Shown: positions 47,293 through 55,890, counted from the first letter of the stretch. The stretch: 64,000 nt of DNA from Dechloromonas sp. A34 (GCF_026261605.1 NZ_CP102486.1:4693804-4757803); one strand, 5' to 3'. A program made the numbers and translations. The notes: generated by a model from the letters alone, not told the origin.

Positions 47293-47298
47293 TAAAAT
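47293..47298 (+). promoter_or_regulatory. Possible internal -10 box before the second ketosynthase
   Basis: TAAAAT lies in the 48-bp gap before the second ketosynthase, the largest gap in the rightward operon after the first gene. It may be an internal promoter; no clear -35 is seen. Confidence 0.3.
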
Positions 47299-47325
47299 GA
47301 CGGTCTGATGAATTCGAGGCCCACC

Positions 47326-48519
47326 GTGACCCCGCTGCAGCTTTCCAGTTACACCGCCACCACCTGCCTCGGCCACGGTCTCGCCGCCACCCTGGCCGGC
47401 CTGCGCGAGCAGCGCAGCGGCCTTGCCCCCTGCGCCTTCGAGACGGTGCAGCTCGATACCTGGATCGGCGAAGTGCCGGCGGTCGACGCGCAACAGTTGC
47501 CGGCCGGGCTGGCCAAATACGACTGCCGCAACAACCGGCTGGCCCAGCTGGCGCTGGAGGCCGATGGCTTCGCCGACCGCGTCCGCGCCGCCGTCGCCCG
47601 TTACGGCAAGACCCGGGTCGGCGTCTTCCTCGGCACCAGCACCTCCGGCATCCTGCAGACCGAGCTCGCCTACCGCCGGCGCGATCCGGCCACTGGCGCG
47701 CTGCCCGCCGACTTCATCTATCGCACGACGCACAATTCCTTCTCGCTGGCCGAGTTCGCCCGCGATTATTTCGGCCTCGAAGGCATGGCGCTGGCGATTT
47801 CCACGGCCTGTTCGTCGAGCGCCAAGGTCTTCGCCGCCGCCGCCCGCCAGCTGGCCTGCGGCACGATCGACGCGGCGCTGGTCGGCGGCGTCGATTCGCT
47901 GTGCCTGACCACGCTCTACGGCTTCGCCTCGCTGCAGCTGACCTCGGCGGACCCCTGCCGGCCCTACGATGCGACACGCAACGGCATCTCGATCGGCGAG
48001 GGCGGGGCCTTCGCCCTGCTCGAACGCGCTCCTGCCCAGCCCGAAGCCGGTTCGGTGCTGCTGCTCGGCACCGGCGAATCGAGCGACGCCTACCACATGT
48101 CGTCGCCGCACCCGGAAGGCCTCGGCGCCCGCATGGCGATGCAGGCGGCACTGCGCTCGGCCGGCCTGGAAGCGGCCGACATCGGCTACATCAACCTGCA
48201 CGGCACGGCGACGCCGGCCAATGACGCCGCCGAGGGCAAGGCGGTCGCCGCCCTGTTCGGCGACCGCGTCCCGTGCAGCTCGACCAAGGGTGCCACCGGC
48301 CACACGCTGGGCGCCGCTGGCGCCGTCGAGGCCATCATCTGCGCCCTGGCCCTGACCCACGACTTGCTGCCGGGCAGTCCGCATACCGAACGCATCGACC
48401 CGGCGATTCCAGTCCAGTACGTGCTGACCAGCCGTAGCGATCGACTCCGCTACGCCTTGAGCAATTCCTTCGGTTTCGGCGGCAGCAACTGCAGCCTCAT
48501 TCTCGGAGTCGCCGCATGA
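47326..48519 (+). CDS. Beta-ketoacyl-ACP synthase (second KS)
   Basis: A 397-residue ketosynthase with the catalytic cysteine in ISTACSSSAKV (about residue 161), the histidines in NLHGTATPANDA and TKGATGHTLGAAG, and the C-terminal YALSNSFGFGGSNCSLIL. It is a distinct sequence from the KS at 36258. I prefer GTG 47326, because a GAGG ribosome site lies 7 bp upstream; ATG 47308 has none. It probably pairs with the cysteine-less factor that follows, as ketosynthase-CLF heterodimers make highly reducing polyenes. Confidence 0.88.
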   Translation: MTPLQLSSYTATTCLGHGLAATLAGLREQRSGLAPCAFETVQLDTWIGEVPAVDAQQLPAGLAKYDCRNNRLAQLALEADGFADRVRAAVARYGKTRVGVFLGTSTSGILQTELAYRRRDPATGALPADFIYRTTHNSFSLAEFARDYFGLEGMALAISTACSSSAKVFAAAARQLACGTIDAALVGGVDSLCLTTLYGFASLQLTSADPCRPYDATRNGISIGEGGAFALLERAPAQPEAGSVLLLGTGESSDAYHMSSPHPEGLGARMAMQAALRSAGLEAADIGYINLHGTATPANDAAEGKAVAALFGDRVPCSSTKGATGHTLGAAGAVEAIICALALTHDLLPGSPHTERIDPAIPVQYVLTSRSDRLRYALSNSFGFGGSNCSLILGVAA

Positions 48520-49319
48520 ACGCCACCCCGCTCAGCGCCTGGATCGAAGGCATCGGCCTGATCGCCCCCGGCCTGCCCGACTGGCCGACAACCCGCGCCG
48601 TGTTGCGCGGCGAACAGCCCTATGCCGCCGCCCCATCGGTGCTGCCGGCGCCGGCCCTGCTGCCGCCCGCCGAACGCCGGCGGGCCAGCCGCATTATCAA
48701 GCTGACCCTGGCCGTCGGCCAGGAAGCCGCCGCCCACGCCGCGGCCGAGGTCAGCACACTGGCCACCGTGTTCAGTGCCTCCGGCGCCGACGGCCACAAC
48801 TGCCACGCCATCTGCGAGCAACTGGCCAGCGACGATCGCCAGATTTCACCGACCCGCTTCCACAATTCGGTGCATAACGCCGCCGCCGGCTACTGGGGCA
48901 TCGCCACCCAGTCGATGGCCCCCTGCCAGGTGATCTGTGCCTTCGATGCCGGCTTCGGCGCCGGCCTGCTCGATGCCCTCGGCCAGGTCGTCGTCGACCA
49001 GCAAACGACGCTGCTCATCGCCTACGACAGCGAATACCCGGAGCCGCTGCACAGCAAGCGACCGGTACCCGATGTCGGCGGCGTCGCCCTTGTCCTCAGC
49101 CTGGTGCGGACCGCCCGTTCGCTGGGCCGGATCACCGTCACACCGAGCACGGCGCCGGCTGACCGCCTGGCCGACGGCGAACTCGAAGCCCGCCGCATCG
49201 ACATTCCCGCCCTGCGTTGCCTGCCGCTGCTGCAAAAACTGGCGTGCGGCGAGTCGGGCAGCGTCTGCATTGACTACCTGCCGCCGATGCAGCTCAAGGT
49301 CGACCTGCAAACGTGCTAG
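48516..49319 (+). CDS. Ketosynthase-like chain length factor
   Basis: A 267-residue truncated ketosynthase-fold protein (IEGIGLIAPGLPDWPTT). The place of the catalytic cysteine is taken by NSVHNAAAGYWGIAT, and the second half of the thiolase fold is much reduced. It should act as the non-catalytic chain-length partner (ApeC-like) of the preceding KS, whose stop overlaps its ATG by four bases. Its end overlaps the dehydratase start by 7 bp. Confidence 0.85.
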   Translation: MNATPLSAWIEGIGLIAPGLPDWPTTRAVLRGEQPYAAAPSVLPAPALLPPAERRRASRIIKLTLAVGQEAAAHAAAEVSTLATVFSASGADGHNCHAICEQLASDDRQISPTRFHNSVHNAAAGYWGIATQSMAPCQVICAFDAGFGAGLLDALGQVVVDQQTTLLIAYDSEYPEPLHSKRPVPDVGGVALVLSLVRTARSLGRITVTPSTAPADRLADGELEARRIDIPALRCLPLLQKLACGESGSVCIDYLPPMQLKVDLQTC

Positions 49320-49762
49320 ACCACGCCGCCATCGCCGCCCGCATTCCGCACCAGGGCAACATGTGCTTGCTCGATGCCGTGGTCGACTGGTCGGAGGCAG
49401 CCATTACCTGCCGCGCCGTCAGCCATGCCGACCCCGCCAACCCGCTGCGTGCCGCCGGCCGCCTCGGTGCCGCCAACGGCATCGAATACGCCGCCCAGGC
49501 GATGGCCGTGCATGGCGCGCTGCTCGCCTCTGCCGGCGACCGGCCGCGCCAGGGCTACCTGACCAGCGTGCGCAGCGTGCAGCTGCATGTCGCGCGCCTC
49601 GACGACCTGGCCGGCGAACTGGCGGTGCACGCCGAACGCCTGTCCGGCGACGCCAATCACATCCTCTACCAGTTCTCGCTCAGCCACGCCGGCCGCTGCC
49701 TGCTCGAAGGCCGCGCCGCCGTCGTGCTCGACGCCGACGCCCTCAAGGAAACCCGCTCATGA
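49313..49762 (+). CDS. 3-hydroxyacyl-ACP dehydratase (ApeP-like)
   Basis: A 149-residue hotdog protein with a GTG start inside the preceding gene. It shows IAARIPHQGNMCLLDAVVDW (HxGxMxLLD motif typical of FabA/ApeP-like dehydratases), GIEYAAQAMAVHGAL and LTSVRSVQLHV. It is the second hotdog enzyme of the cluster; aryl-polyene systems use two, ApeI and ApeP. Its stop overlaps the ketoreductase start by four bases. Confidence 0.86.
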   Translation: MLDHAAIAARIPHQGNMCLLDAVVDWSEAAITCRAVSHADPANPLRAAGRLGAANGIEYAAQAMAVHGALLASAGDRPRQGYLTSVRSVQLHVARLDDLAGELAVHAERLSGDANHILYQFSLSHAGRCLLEGRAAVVLDADALKETRS

Positions 49763-50478
49763 AACGCGCCCTGGTCACCGGCGGCAGCGGCGGCATCGGC
49801 GCGGCGATCTGCCGGCGCCTGGCCGCCGACGGCTACCATGTCATCGTCCATGCCAATCGCAGCCTGGCCAAGGCCGAAGCCGTGCTCGCCGAGATCGTCG
49901 CCGCCGGCGGCAGCGGCGAAGCCGTCGCTTTCGACGTCACCGAACGGGCGGCCACTGCCGTGGTCCTCGAACGGCTGCTCGAGGCCAGCCCGATCCAGGT
50001 TCTGGTCAACAACGCCGGCATTCATGCCGACGCCGTATTCCCGGGGATGTCGGCCGAGCAGTGGCATTCGGTGCTCGACGTCTCGCTGAACGGCTTTTTC
50101 AACGTCACCCAGCCGCTGACCATGCCGATGATCCGCACGCGCTGGGGCCGCATCGTCAATATTTCCTCGGTCGCCGGCATTACCGGCAATCGCGGCCAGG
50201 TCAATTATTCGGCGGCCAAGGGCGCCCTGCATGCCGCCACCAAGTCGCTGGCGCTGGAACTGGCCAGCCGCGGCATCACGGTCAATGCCGTGGCGCCGGG
50301 CATCATCGCCACCGAGATGAGCGACGGCACGTTCGACGCCGAGACCATCAAGAAGCTGGTGCCGATGCAGCGCGCCGGCCGGCCCGAGGAGGTCGCCGAC
50401 CTCGTCGGCTTCCTGGCTTCCGACCGCGCCGCCTACATCTCCGGGCAGATCATTTCGATCAACGGCGCGCTGATCTGA
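49759..50478 (+). CDS. 3-oxoacyl-ACP reductase (FabG-like)
   Basis: A 239-residue SDR. The NADP loop VTGGSGGIGAAICRRL begins at residue 6, NNAGIHADA follows, and the catalytic set is N, S (NISSVAGITG), Y and K (YSAAKGALH). It reduces 3-oxoacyl-ACP in each polyene elongation cycle. It is the last gene of the rightward operon. Its stop lies 9 bp from the stop of the convergent antiporter gene. Confidence 0.93.
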   Translation: MKRALVTGGSGGIGAAICRRLAADGYHVIVHANRSLAKAEAVLAEIVAAGGSGEAVAFDVTERAATAVVLERLLEASPIQVLVNNAGIHADAVFPGMSAEQWHSVLDVSLNGFFNVTQPLTMPMIRTRWGRIVNISSVAGITGNRGQVNYSAAKGALHAATKSLALELASRGITVNAVAPGIIATEMSDGTFDAETIKKLVPMQRAGRPEEVADLVGFLASDRAAYISGQIISINGALI

Positions 50479-50490
50479 GGCCCGGCCTCA
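50476..50490. repeat. Inverted repeat spanning both convergent stop codons
   Basis: TGAGGCC-C-GGCCTCA is a perfect 7-bp inverted repeat with a 1-bp centre. Its first three bases are the ketoreductase stop, and its last three, read on the other strand, are the antiporter stop. It may form a small bidirectional termination hairpin between the two operons; no T run follows. Confidence 0.4.
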
Positions 50491-51687
50491 GGCCGAGCGG
50501 AAAATCAGTTCCTTGATCCGCGCCAGCTTGGGCGCGACCACGGGCACGGTCAGCATGGTGCTGACCACCGCCATCAAGAGCAGGGCGGTGAAGGTTTCGC
50601 TGGTGATGATCTGCTTGTCGAGCAGGATGTTGGCGAAAATGATCATGATCAGGGCCTTGGTCTGCAGCAGCCAGCCGATGATGCTGGCCTCGCCGGGCGC
50701 CCAGTTCAGGATGCGGCCGGCAATCCGGACGCCGATCAGCTTGCCGGCGATCGAGGCGACGAGCAGCACGCCGGCGGCGACGAACACCGCTTCGCCGCCG
50801 AGCGCCCAGTTGGTGCGCAGTCCGGTGGACAGGAAAAAGACCGGCATGATGACCAGCAAGACATGGTGGCGCAAGAGGTCCATTTTCTCCTGATCGAACC
50901 AGGCGGCTTCCATGCTCGCGCCGGCCAGGAAAGCGCCGACCATGAAGTGCAGCCCGGCCCAGTCGGCCCCAAAGGAAACCACGGCCAGCCAGATCAGCGC
51001 GACATACCAGCGGTCGCGTTCGGCCAGCCGCTGCATCAGCTTGTGGAAGAGCCAGGCGGCCACCGCAAAGGCAACGAGAAACGTGCCCTGGCGGCCGATG
51101 CGTTCCCAGTCCATGAGAATCAGCGCCAGCACGCCCCAGATCGCGATGTCGTCGAGGCTGGCGTAGCGCAGGATGCGCTGGCCGATCGGCTGGCGGAGGA
51201 CTTCGAGCTTTTCCATGAGCAGGATCAGGATGGGCAGGGCGGTGACCGCGCAGGCCATGCCGACGCCGACGACAAACTGCCAGGTCAGCGCCTTCGGCCC
51301 CATCCAGCCGTCAACCGTCAGCATTAGCAAGGCCGCCCCGCACCCGAAAAGCAGCGGCGTACCGAGGGCCAGACCGGCCGTGATGCCGCTTTCGCGGCGA
51401 TGCGCCCAGGCTTTCTTGAGGTCCAGTTCGACGCCGGCGATCATCACGAACAGCATGACCGCCCACCAGGCGATGCCGTTCAGCGACTGGATCACCGCCG
51501 GGTTGAAAACGAAATGGTAGTAATCGGGGAAGACGCGGCCCAGGATGCCCGGCCCGAGCAGGATGCCGGTAATGATCTGGACGACGACCAGCGGCGCGTA
51601 ATAGTCGGTCTTGCCGACCCGCCAGATCAGATAGGGCACCGTAAAGATGATCGTCATCGCGATCAGGAAGATTTCGGTCGTATTCAT
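50488..51687 (-). CDS. Cation:proton antiporter (CPA2/KefB-like)
   Basis: A 399-residue membrane protein with about 12 helices. It shows the sodium/hydrogen exchanger family segments GILLGPGILGRVFPDYYHF, MLFVMIAGVELDLKKAW, the central ASLDDIAIWG (acidic pair) and FFLSTGLRTNW. The ion is probably H+ against K+ or Na+. It is the last gene of the leftward operon, 28 bp from the methyltransferase; it may belong to the pigment locus or only follow it. Confidence 0.85.
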   Translation of the reverse strand: MNTTEIFLIAMTIIFTVPYLIWRVGKTDYYAPLVVVQIITGILLGPGILGRVFPDYYHFVFNPAVIQSLNGIAWWAVMLFVMIAGVELDLKKAWAHRRESGITAGLALGTPLLFGCGAALLMLTVDGWMGPKALTWQFVVGVGMACAVTALPILILLMEKLEVLRQPIGQRILRYASLDDIAIWGVLALILMDWERIGRQGTFLVAFAVAAWLFHKLMQRLAERDRWYVALIWLAVVSFGADWAGLHFMVGAFLAGASMEAAWFDQEKMDLLRHHVLLVIMPVFFLSTGLRTNWALGGEAVFVAAGVLLVASIAGKLIGVRIAGRILNWAPGEASIIGWLLQTKALIMIIFANILLDKQIITSETFTALLLMAVVSTMLTVPVVAPKLARIKELIFRSA

Positions 51688-51715
51688 CGTTCAGGACACG
51701 TGGCAGCAGGACGAC

Positions 51716-52462
51716 TCAGGCCTTGCGCCCGAGATATTCGCGAAAGACGCCGAAGGTCACCGCGCAGTGCACATCGACAAAGCCGGCGCGGCGCATGGCG
51801 TCGAGAATCAGGGCGGGCTCGATGGCCAGCTCGATGGTATCGCCGTAGTAGGCCCAGAGGCGTTTGACGTCGGTCTGGCTGCGCGTCAGGCGGGCCAGGA
51901 AGGGGACGACACCACCGATGTAGCCGCGCATCGCCAGTTGCCCGAGGCGGCTTTGCGGCCGGCTGATTTCCATGATGCAGGCCCGGCCGCCCGGGCGCAG
52001 CACGCGGTGATACTCGGCGAAGGCCTGGTCGAGATCGCCGACGTGGCGCAAGGCATAGCCCATCGAAATGAAATCGACGTGATCGGCGGGCAGGGGAATC
52101 GACTCGGCGTAGGCTTCGATGGTTTCCACATCGAGTTTCTTGCGCAGTTCGGCCAGCATGCCCGGCGAAGGGTCGAGGGCGAGCAGACGGCCGGCCGGGC
52201 CGATCAGGCGCTGCCCTTCGACGGCGACCAGGCCGGTGCCGGCGGCGACGTCGAGCAGCGTCATGCCGGCACGCAGCCCGTTGCGACGCAGTACGTCGCG
52301 GCGATACCAGGCGCCGCTGCCGAGGGCGGTGATCCGCTCGGCCCGGTCATAGCCACCAGCGGCCTGATCGAACATGGCGCGGGTGGCGCTGCGGCGTTCG
52401 TCTTCGCCGGAAAAATAGCTTTGCAGACGCGGATCGGACCTGATGGCAGCGTTACGAGGCAT
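51716..52462 (-). CDS. UbiE-like SAM-dependent methyltransferase
   Basis: A 248-residue class I methyltransferase of the UbiE/COQ5 pattern. MFDQAAGGYDRAERITALGSG is near the N-terminus, the SAM loop LLDVAAGTGLVAVEG is at about residue 70, and ISMGYALRHVGDLDQAFAEYHRVLRPGG follows. The split from ubiE itself is supported by the pigment-locus neighbours (glycosyltransferase 12 bp away). It may methylate the aryl head. Confidence 0.85.
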   Translation of the reverse strand: MPRNAAIRSDPRLQSYFSGEDERRSATRAMFDQAAGGYDRAERITALGSGAWYRRDVLRRNGLRAGMTLLDVAAGTGLVAVEGQRLIGPAGRLLALDPSPGMLAELRKKLDVETIEAYAESIPLPADHVDFISMGYALRHVGDLDQAFAEYHRVLRPGGRACIMEISRPQSRLGQLAMRGYIGGVVPFLARLTRSQTDVKRLWAYYGDTIELAIEPALILDAMRRAGFVDVHCAVTFGVFREYLGRKA

Positions 52463-52474
52463 GGATTCGGTGAC

Positions 52475-53239
52475 TCAATGAGGGGAAATTAGGCGACGCC
52501 AGAGCAGCACGGGCAGGCGCAACACGAACCCGAGGAAAAGCCGGGTGTGCATCCAGGTGAGCAGCGTATTGTCACGCAGGTAGCGAAAATGCGAGACGCC
52601 GCCTTGGTCGGCTCGGAAATAGCGGACCGGGGCAGCGAGGTTGAGCGGCCGGACGCCGGCCCAGCACAGGCGGACGACCGCCTCGGGATCGAAATCGAAG
52701 CGCCGCATCCAGCGGTTGGACAGCATCACACGCCTCAACGGAGCGATCGGATAGACGCGAAAACCGTACAACGAGTCGCCGATGCCCATCCACAGCGTTT
52801 CCAGATTGGCCCAGCCGTTCGACACCTTGCGGCCATTGACGCGCAGGGCCGGCGCATCGGCGTCGAACACCGGCTTGCCGAGCACCATCGCCGCCGGCTG
52901 CTGCTGCGAGGCCGCCATGAAGGTAGGGATCAGGTCGGCTGGATGCTGGCCGTCGGAATCCATGGTCAGGGCATGCGTGAAGCCGGCCGCAGCAGCCCGC
53001 GTGATGCCTTCCAGTACCGCTGAGCCCTTGCCACGGTTCTCGGGCAGCACGATTACGCTCAGGCCCTCGAGCTCACGGGCCAGGGCCTGTAGGGATTCGG
53101 CGCTACCGTCGGTGCTGCCATCGACCACGACCCAGACCGGCGACCACTGGGCCAGCGCGGCACGAATAGTGGTCAAGACCTTGGGGCCGGGGTTGTAGCT
53201 GGGGATCAGGACGAGGTGGGTAGACGATTTTTGCGGCAT
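52475..53239 (-). CDS. Family 2 glycosyltransferase
   Basis: A 254-residue GT-A enzyme: LVLIPSYNPGPKVLTTIRAAL at the N-terminus, VVVDGSTDGS, the DxD-like HALTMDSDGQHPADLIP, and ENRGKGSAVLEG. A C-terminal hydrophobic stretch (FLGFVLRLPVLLW) suggests peripheral membrane attachment. It may transfer a sugar to the polyene or to its lipid anchor, which fits the deacetylase at 44.6 kb. The chosen ATG at 53239 lies 5 bp downstream of the preceding acyltransferase gene; the longer frame to 53407 overlaps that gene. Confidence 0.87.
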   Translation of the reverse strand: MPQKSSTHLVLIPSYNPGPKVLTTIRAALAQWSPVWVVVDGSTDGSAESLQALARELEGLSVIVLPENRGKGSAVLEGITRAAAAGFTHALTMDSDGQHPADLIPTFMAASQQQPAAMVLGKPVFDADAPALRVNGRKVSNGWANLETLWMGIGDSLYGFRVYPIAPLRRVMLSNRWMRRFDFDPEAVVRLCWAGVRPLNLAAPVRYFRADQGGVSHFRYLRDNTLLTWMHTRLFLGFVLRLPVLLWRRLISPH

Positions 53240-53244
53240 GTCGA

Positions 53245-54024
53245 TCAAGACGTGATGGTGCTGTGCGTCGATTTCCGGCCGAGCTCTTCGCGGAAATAGC
53301 CGTCGAGTTCGCGGGTCAGGCCGGCGGCGCTTGCCGGCGCGGGAAAGCGCCGCCCCAGGCGGATACGGCAATGCAGCGGCAGGGCCGGCCGCTTCCAGAG
53401 CGGCCACGCCTTGCCGAGATAGGGCACGGAATACTCGATGAGTAGCGTCTGCACCGGGATGCCGGTGCGTCCGGCGATCAGTGCAGTGCTCGGCGAACAG
53501 GGATCAATCGGGAAGTTAACGGTGCGCGTGCCCTCGGGAAAGATCACCAGATGAGCGCCGCCCTGCAGTTCCTCACGCGCGCTGAGGATCATCTCGAGCG
53601 GATTGTTGTTGCGGATGTAGCGGGCCAGACGGGCCGCTGCACCGAACAGGATATTGTCCATCAGCGAAGCCTTCATGACGCAGACGGCGTTGGGAAGACG
53701 CGACACGACCAACACGGCATCGAGCAGGGAAGGGTGGTTGGCGGCCAGGATCAGCGGCCCCTCGCCGCGTAGTTGATCGAGTTCAGAGAGATCGAAACGG
53801 CAGGCGCAAAAGCGGGAGAGGACATTCAGATAGGTCTGGAAGCCGTCCATGATCATGTAGCGTCCCCAGCGCTGGCCGCGCGCACGGGAAAGCAGGGGAT
53901 TGAAGATCAGCGCGAAGGGCAGCCAGCCGATACAGATAATGGCCAGCGAGCCGAGGCCGATGACCATGGCGACGTATTCGTAGGCAATCCATAGCGGGTT
54001 GCCTGCCCGTCGCGGATCAGTCAT
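53245..54024 (-). CDS. 1-acyl-glycerol-3-phosphate-type acyltransferase
   Basis: A 259-residue PlsC-family acyltransferase with an N-terminal membrane segment, the catalytic motif ILAANHPSLLDAVLV (NHxxxxD) and LVIFPEGTRTVN (FPEGTR). Acyltransferases of both LpxL and PlsC type occur in aryl-polyene clusters. It overlaps the MipA gene start by 8 bp and is followed 5 bp later by the glycosyltransferase. Confidence 0.88.
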   Translation of the reverse strand: MTDPRRAGNPLWIAYEYVAMVIGLGSLAIICIGWLPFALIFNPLLSRARGQRWGRYMIMDGFQTYLNVLSRFCACRFDLSELDQLRGEGPLILAANHPSLLDAVLVVSRLPNAVCVMKASLMDNILFGAAARLARYIRNNNPLEMILSAREELQGGAHLVIFPEGTRTVNFPIDPCSPSTALIAGRTGIPVQTLLIEYSVPYLGKAWPLWKRPALPLHCRIRLGRRFPAPASAAGLTRELDGYFREELGRKSTHSTITS

Positions 54025-54865
54025 TCACCATCACGCGGGTGGACGACTCTCCGAGAATCCAGGTGATGGCGACGCCGGCCGCGAAATAGTCCTTCTGGCG
54101 AACCAGCGGACTATCCTCAAAAGTGGCGCCGGTCAGGTTGTCATAGCGCAAGAAACTGCCCACCCAGTATTTCGGGAAGCGCTTGGACAGCGCGACCAGA
54201 TACTGCATGCCGGCATAGCCCGCTTCGGCCTCGTAGGCCGGACGGGTCGCCGTGGCAAATTGTGGCGCCACCGAGTAGTAATAGGCGTGCTGGCGCTTGT
54301 CGCCGAACAGCGGACCGGCCAGCGTGCCAAGGTTCCAGCCGGGCAGGCCGGGGAGGTCGGTAATGTCCATATTCAGCTTGGGATGGAAGACCCAGCCGAT
54401 ATCTTTGGGCGACCCTTCGACGGTAATGGCAGCGCGTAGCGGCATCAGCAATTTGACGAAGCGGGCCTTGTTTTCCGAACGCCAGAAGGTGAAATCCAGC
54501 TGCGGGCCGATCTCGAAGGTAGCTTCCAGATCCGACATGCCGTTGCGCGCCCTGATGTCCTCGCTGGCCACCGGTGGCGACAAGGCCATGCTGATCGTCA
54601 GATCGACCCGGTCGGAATCAAACAGGCTGCCGCGAATGCCCTGGCGGTCAGCCTTGAAGAAATCGCCGTTATAGGTGAAATGCGGCACCGGCATCAGGAA
54701 ATTGTTGGTCTGGTCCGAGCCGCGATACATCGGGAAGCTGAAAGCCGCCACCCCAGCCCCGATTTCCCAGAGTGGCCGCTCTTCGGCCGCCTGGGCGGCA
54801 AGCGCAAAAAAGGCCAGGCAGGCTACGGCCACTCGGGCTATCTGGTTTTTTCTCGGCACGGACAT
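54017..54865 (-). CDS. MipA/OmpV family outer-membrane protein
   Basis: A 282-residue outer-membrane beta-barrel with a signal peptide (IARVAVACLAFFALAAQAA). It starts ERPLWEIGAGVAAFSFPMYRGSDQ, as in MipA/OmpV proteins, and ends with alternating hydrophobic residues (FAAGVAITWILGES). In this cluster it could serve the outer-membrane insertion of the pigment, but the family also binds murein hydrolases. It shares one base with the chorismatase stop (TGATG). Confidence 0.85.
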   Translation of the reverse strand: MSVPRKNQIARVAVACLAFFALAAQAAEERPLWEIGAGVAAFSFPMYRGSDQTNNFLMPVPHFTYNGDFFKADRQGIRGSLFDSDRVDLTISMALSPPVASEDIRARNGMSDLEATFEIGPQLDFTFWRSENKARFVKLLMPLRAAITVEGSPKDIGWVFHPKLNMDITDLPGLPGWNLGTLAGPLFGDKRQHAYYYSVAPQFATATRPAYEAEAGYAGMQYLVALSKRFPKYWVGSFLRYDNLTGATFEDSPLVRQKDYFAAGVAITWILGESSTRVMVND

Positions 54866-55890
54866 CAGCTATTCCCCAGCGTGTGCGAGGCCACCGCCTC
54901 AATTTCCAGTAACAGATCAGCCCGACAGATATCGGCCTGCAGATAGACAGCTTCCGCCTTGGCCCCGATCAACGGCGATAGCGTTTCGCGCACTGCCGGA
55001 AAATCGCCGGCATGCCGGACATAGACCCGATAGGACAACTCGTTCAGGGCATAGGGCAGCGAACGGCCCAGGCGATTGGCCTCGGCGACGACCGCGGCGA
55101 CATTGGTCAGCGCTTCGCGACACTGGCCGACGACATCGCCCGGATGCACCGTCTGGTGGCCGACGATGCTGGCCGTGCCGGAGATGAACAGGATTTCCTG
55201 ACCCGGCGGATAGACCAGCGCCGCCCGGGAAAAGGTCGGGCTGCGCGGCCCGTAAGCCGCCGGGTAGTGATAGGCGCTGACCTGGCGCGGATTCTCGACC
55301 GGCACCGCCGGCTGGTCGCCGGCCATGAAGGCGATGGAGAGCGGGCTTTCGGCCAGGCCGATGGCACAGGCTGCCGGCACGTTGCCGGTGGCACCCCGGC
55401 AGAATTCGAGGAACGCATCCTGGCGCCCGATGTTGAACTGCCGGTAGCGTTCCAGGCCGTGGCTTTCGCCGGTGATATCGGCCAGGTAATTCCAGACCCG
55501 CCACAAATGCGGCAGTTGCTGGGCCTCGAGCAGGCGGAAAATGCGGCGATAGGCTTCGTTGCTCGCCGCCTGCAAGGGGGTGGAAGCCAGCGAAACGGCA
55601 AACAGGGATTCGTCCAAGTCGATCACGCCATAGAGCAGGTTGCCGGCCCGGCTCCAGACGATCCCTTCGCTCTGGCCTGAGAGCAGGGTTTGATCCGCCT
55701 GCCAGCTTTCCTCGACGACTGCTGCCCCCGCCCCGAGCACGGGCGCAGCAATCCGCTGCACCGGCCACAACGGCACGGCAAGGCCGCTCGGCTGGCCGAG
55801 CAGGGCACCACCCAGAACAGCCCGCGTTTCACGTGAAACGCGGGCTGCATCGGTCGGCTGCAGGGTTTGGGAAATCAGGCGCAGAGTCAC
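54865..55890 (-). CDS. XanB2/Hyg5-type chorismatase
   Basis: A 341-residue chorismatase-family protein with a GTG start. Visible family segments are FQFNIGRQDAF-like RQFNIGRQDAFLEFCRG, SPLSIAFMAGDQPAVPVENPRQVSAYHYP, GPRSPTFSRAALVY and FISGTASIVGHQTVHPGDVVGQCREAL. XanB2 of Xanthomonas cleaves chorismate to 3- and 4-hydroxybenzoate, the precursors of xanthomonadin. Here the enzyme probably makes the aryl starter for the polyene synthase. Its start shares one base with the halogenase stop. A perfect parS-like palindrome at 55818-55847 lies within codons for ARVSRETRA near the N-terminus. Confidence 0.85.
   Translation of the reverse strand: MTLRLISQTLQPTDAARVSRETRAVLGGALLGQPSGLAVPLWPVQRIAAPVLGAGAAVVEESWQADQTLLSGQSEGIVWSRAGNLLYGVIDLDESLFAVSLASTPLQAASNEAYRRIFRLLEAQQLPHLWRVWNYLADITGESHGLERYRQFNIGRQDAFLEFCRGATGNVPAACAIGLAESPLSIAFMAGDQPAVPVENPRQVSAYHYPAAYGPRSPTFSRAALVYPPGQEILFISGTASIVGHQTVHPGDVVGQCREALTNVAAVVAEANRLGRSLPYALNELSYRVYVRHAGDFPAVRETLSPLIGAKAEAVYLQADICRADLLLEIEAVASHTLGNS
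55818..55847. other. parS-like ParB-binding site (30-bp perfect palindrome)
   Basis: A 30-bp perfect palindrome centred between 55832 and 55833. Its core GTTTCACGTGAAAC (55826-55839) is the 14-base core of the bacterial parS consensus TGTTTCACGTGAAACA. It lies inside the chorismatase gene and is the only exact core in the window. ParB binding here would mark it as an origin-proximal segregation centromere. Confidence 0.85.

Noticed and set aside
46132..48384. 750-codon minus-strand open frame opposite DUF1615 and ketosynthase genes
   Set aside because: Spans two well-supported genes on the other strand and their boundary; glycine/arginine-rich composition typical of a GC shadow.
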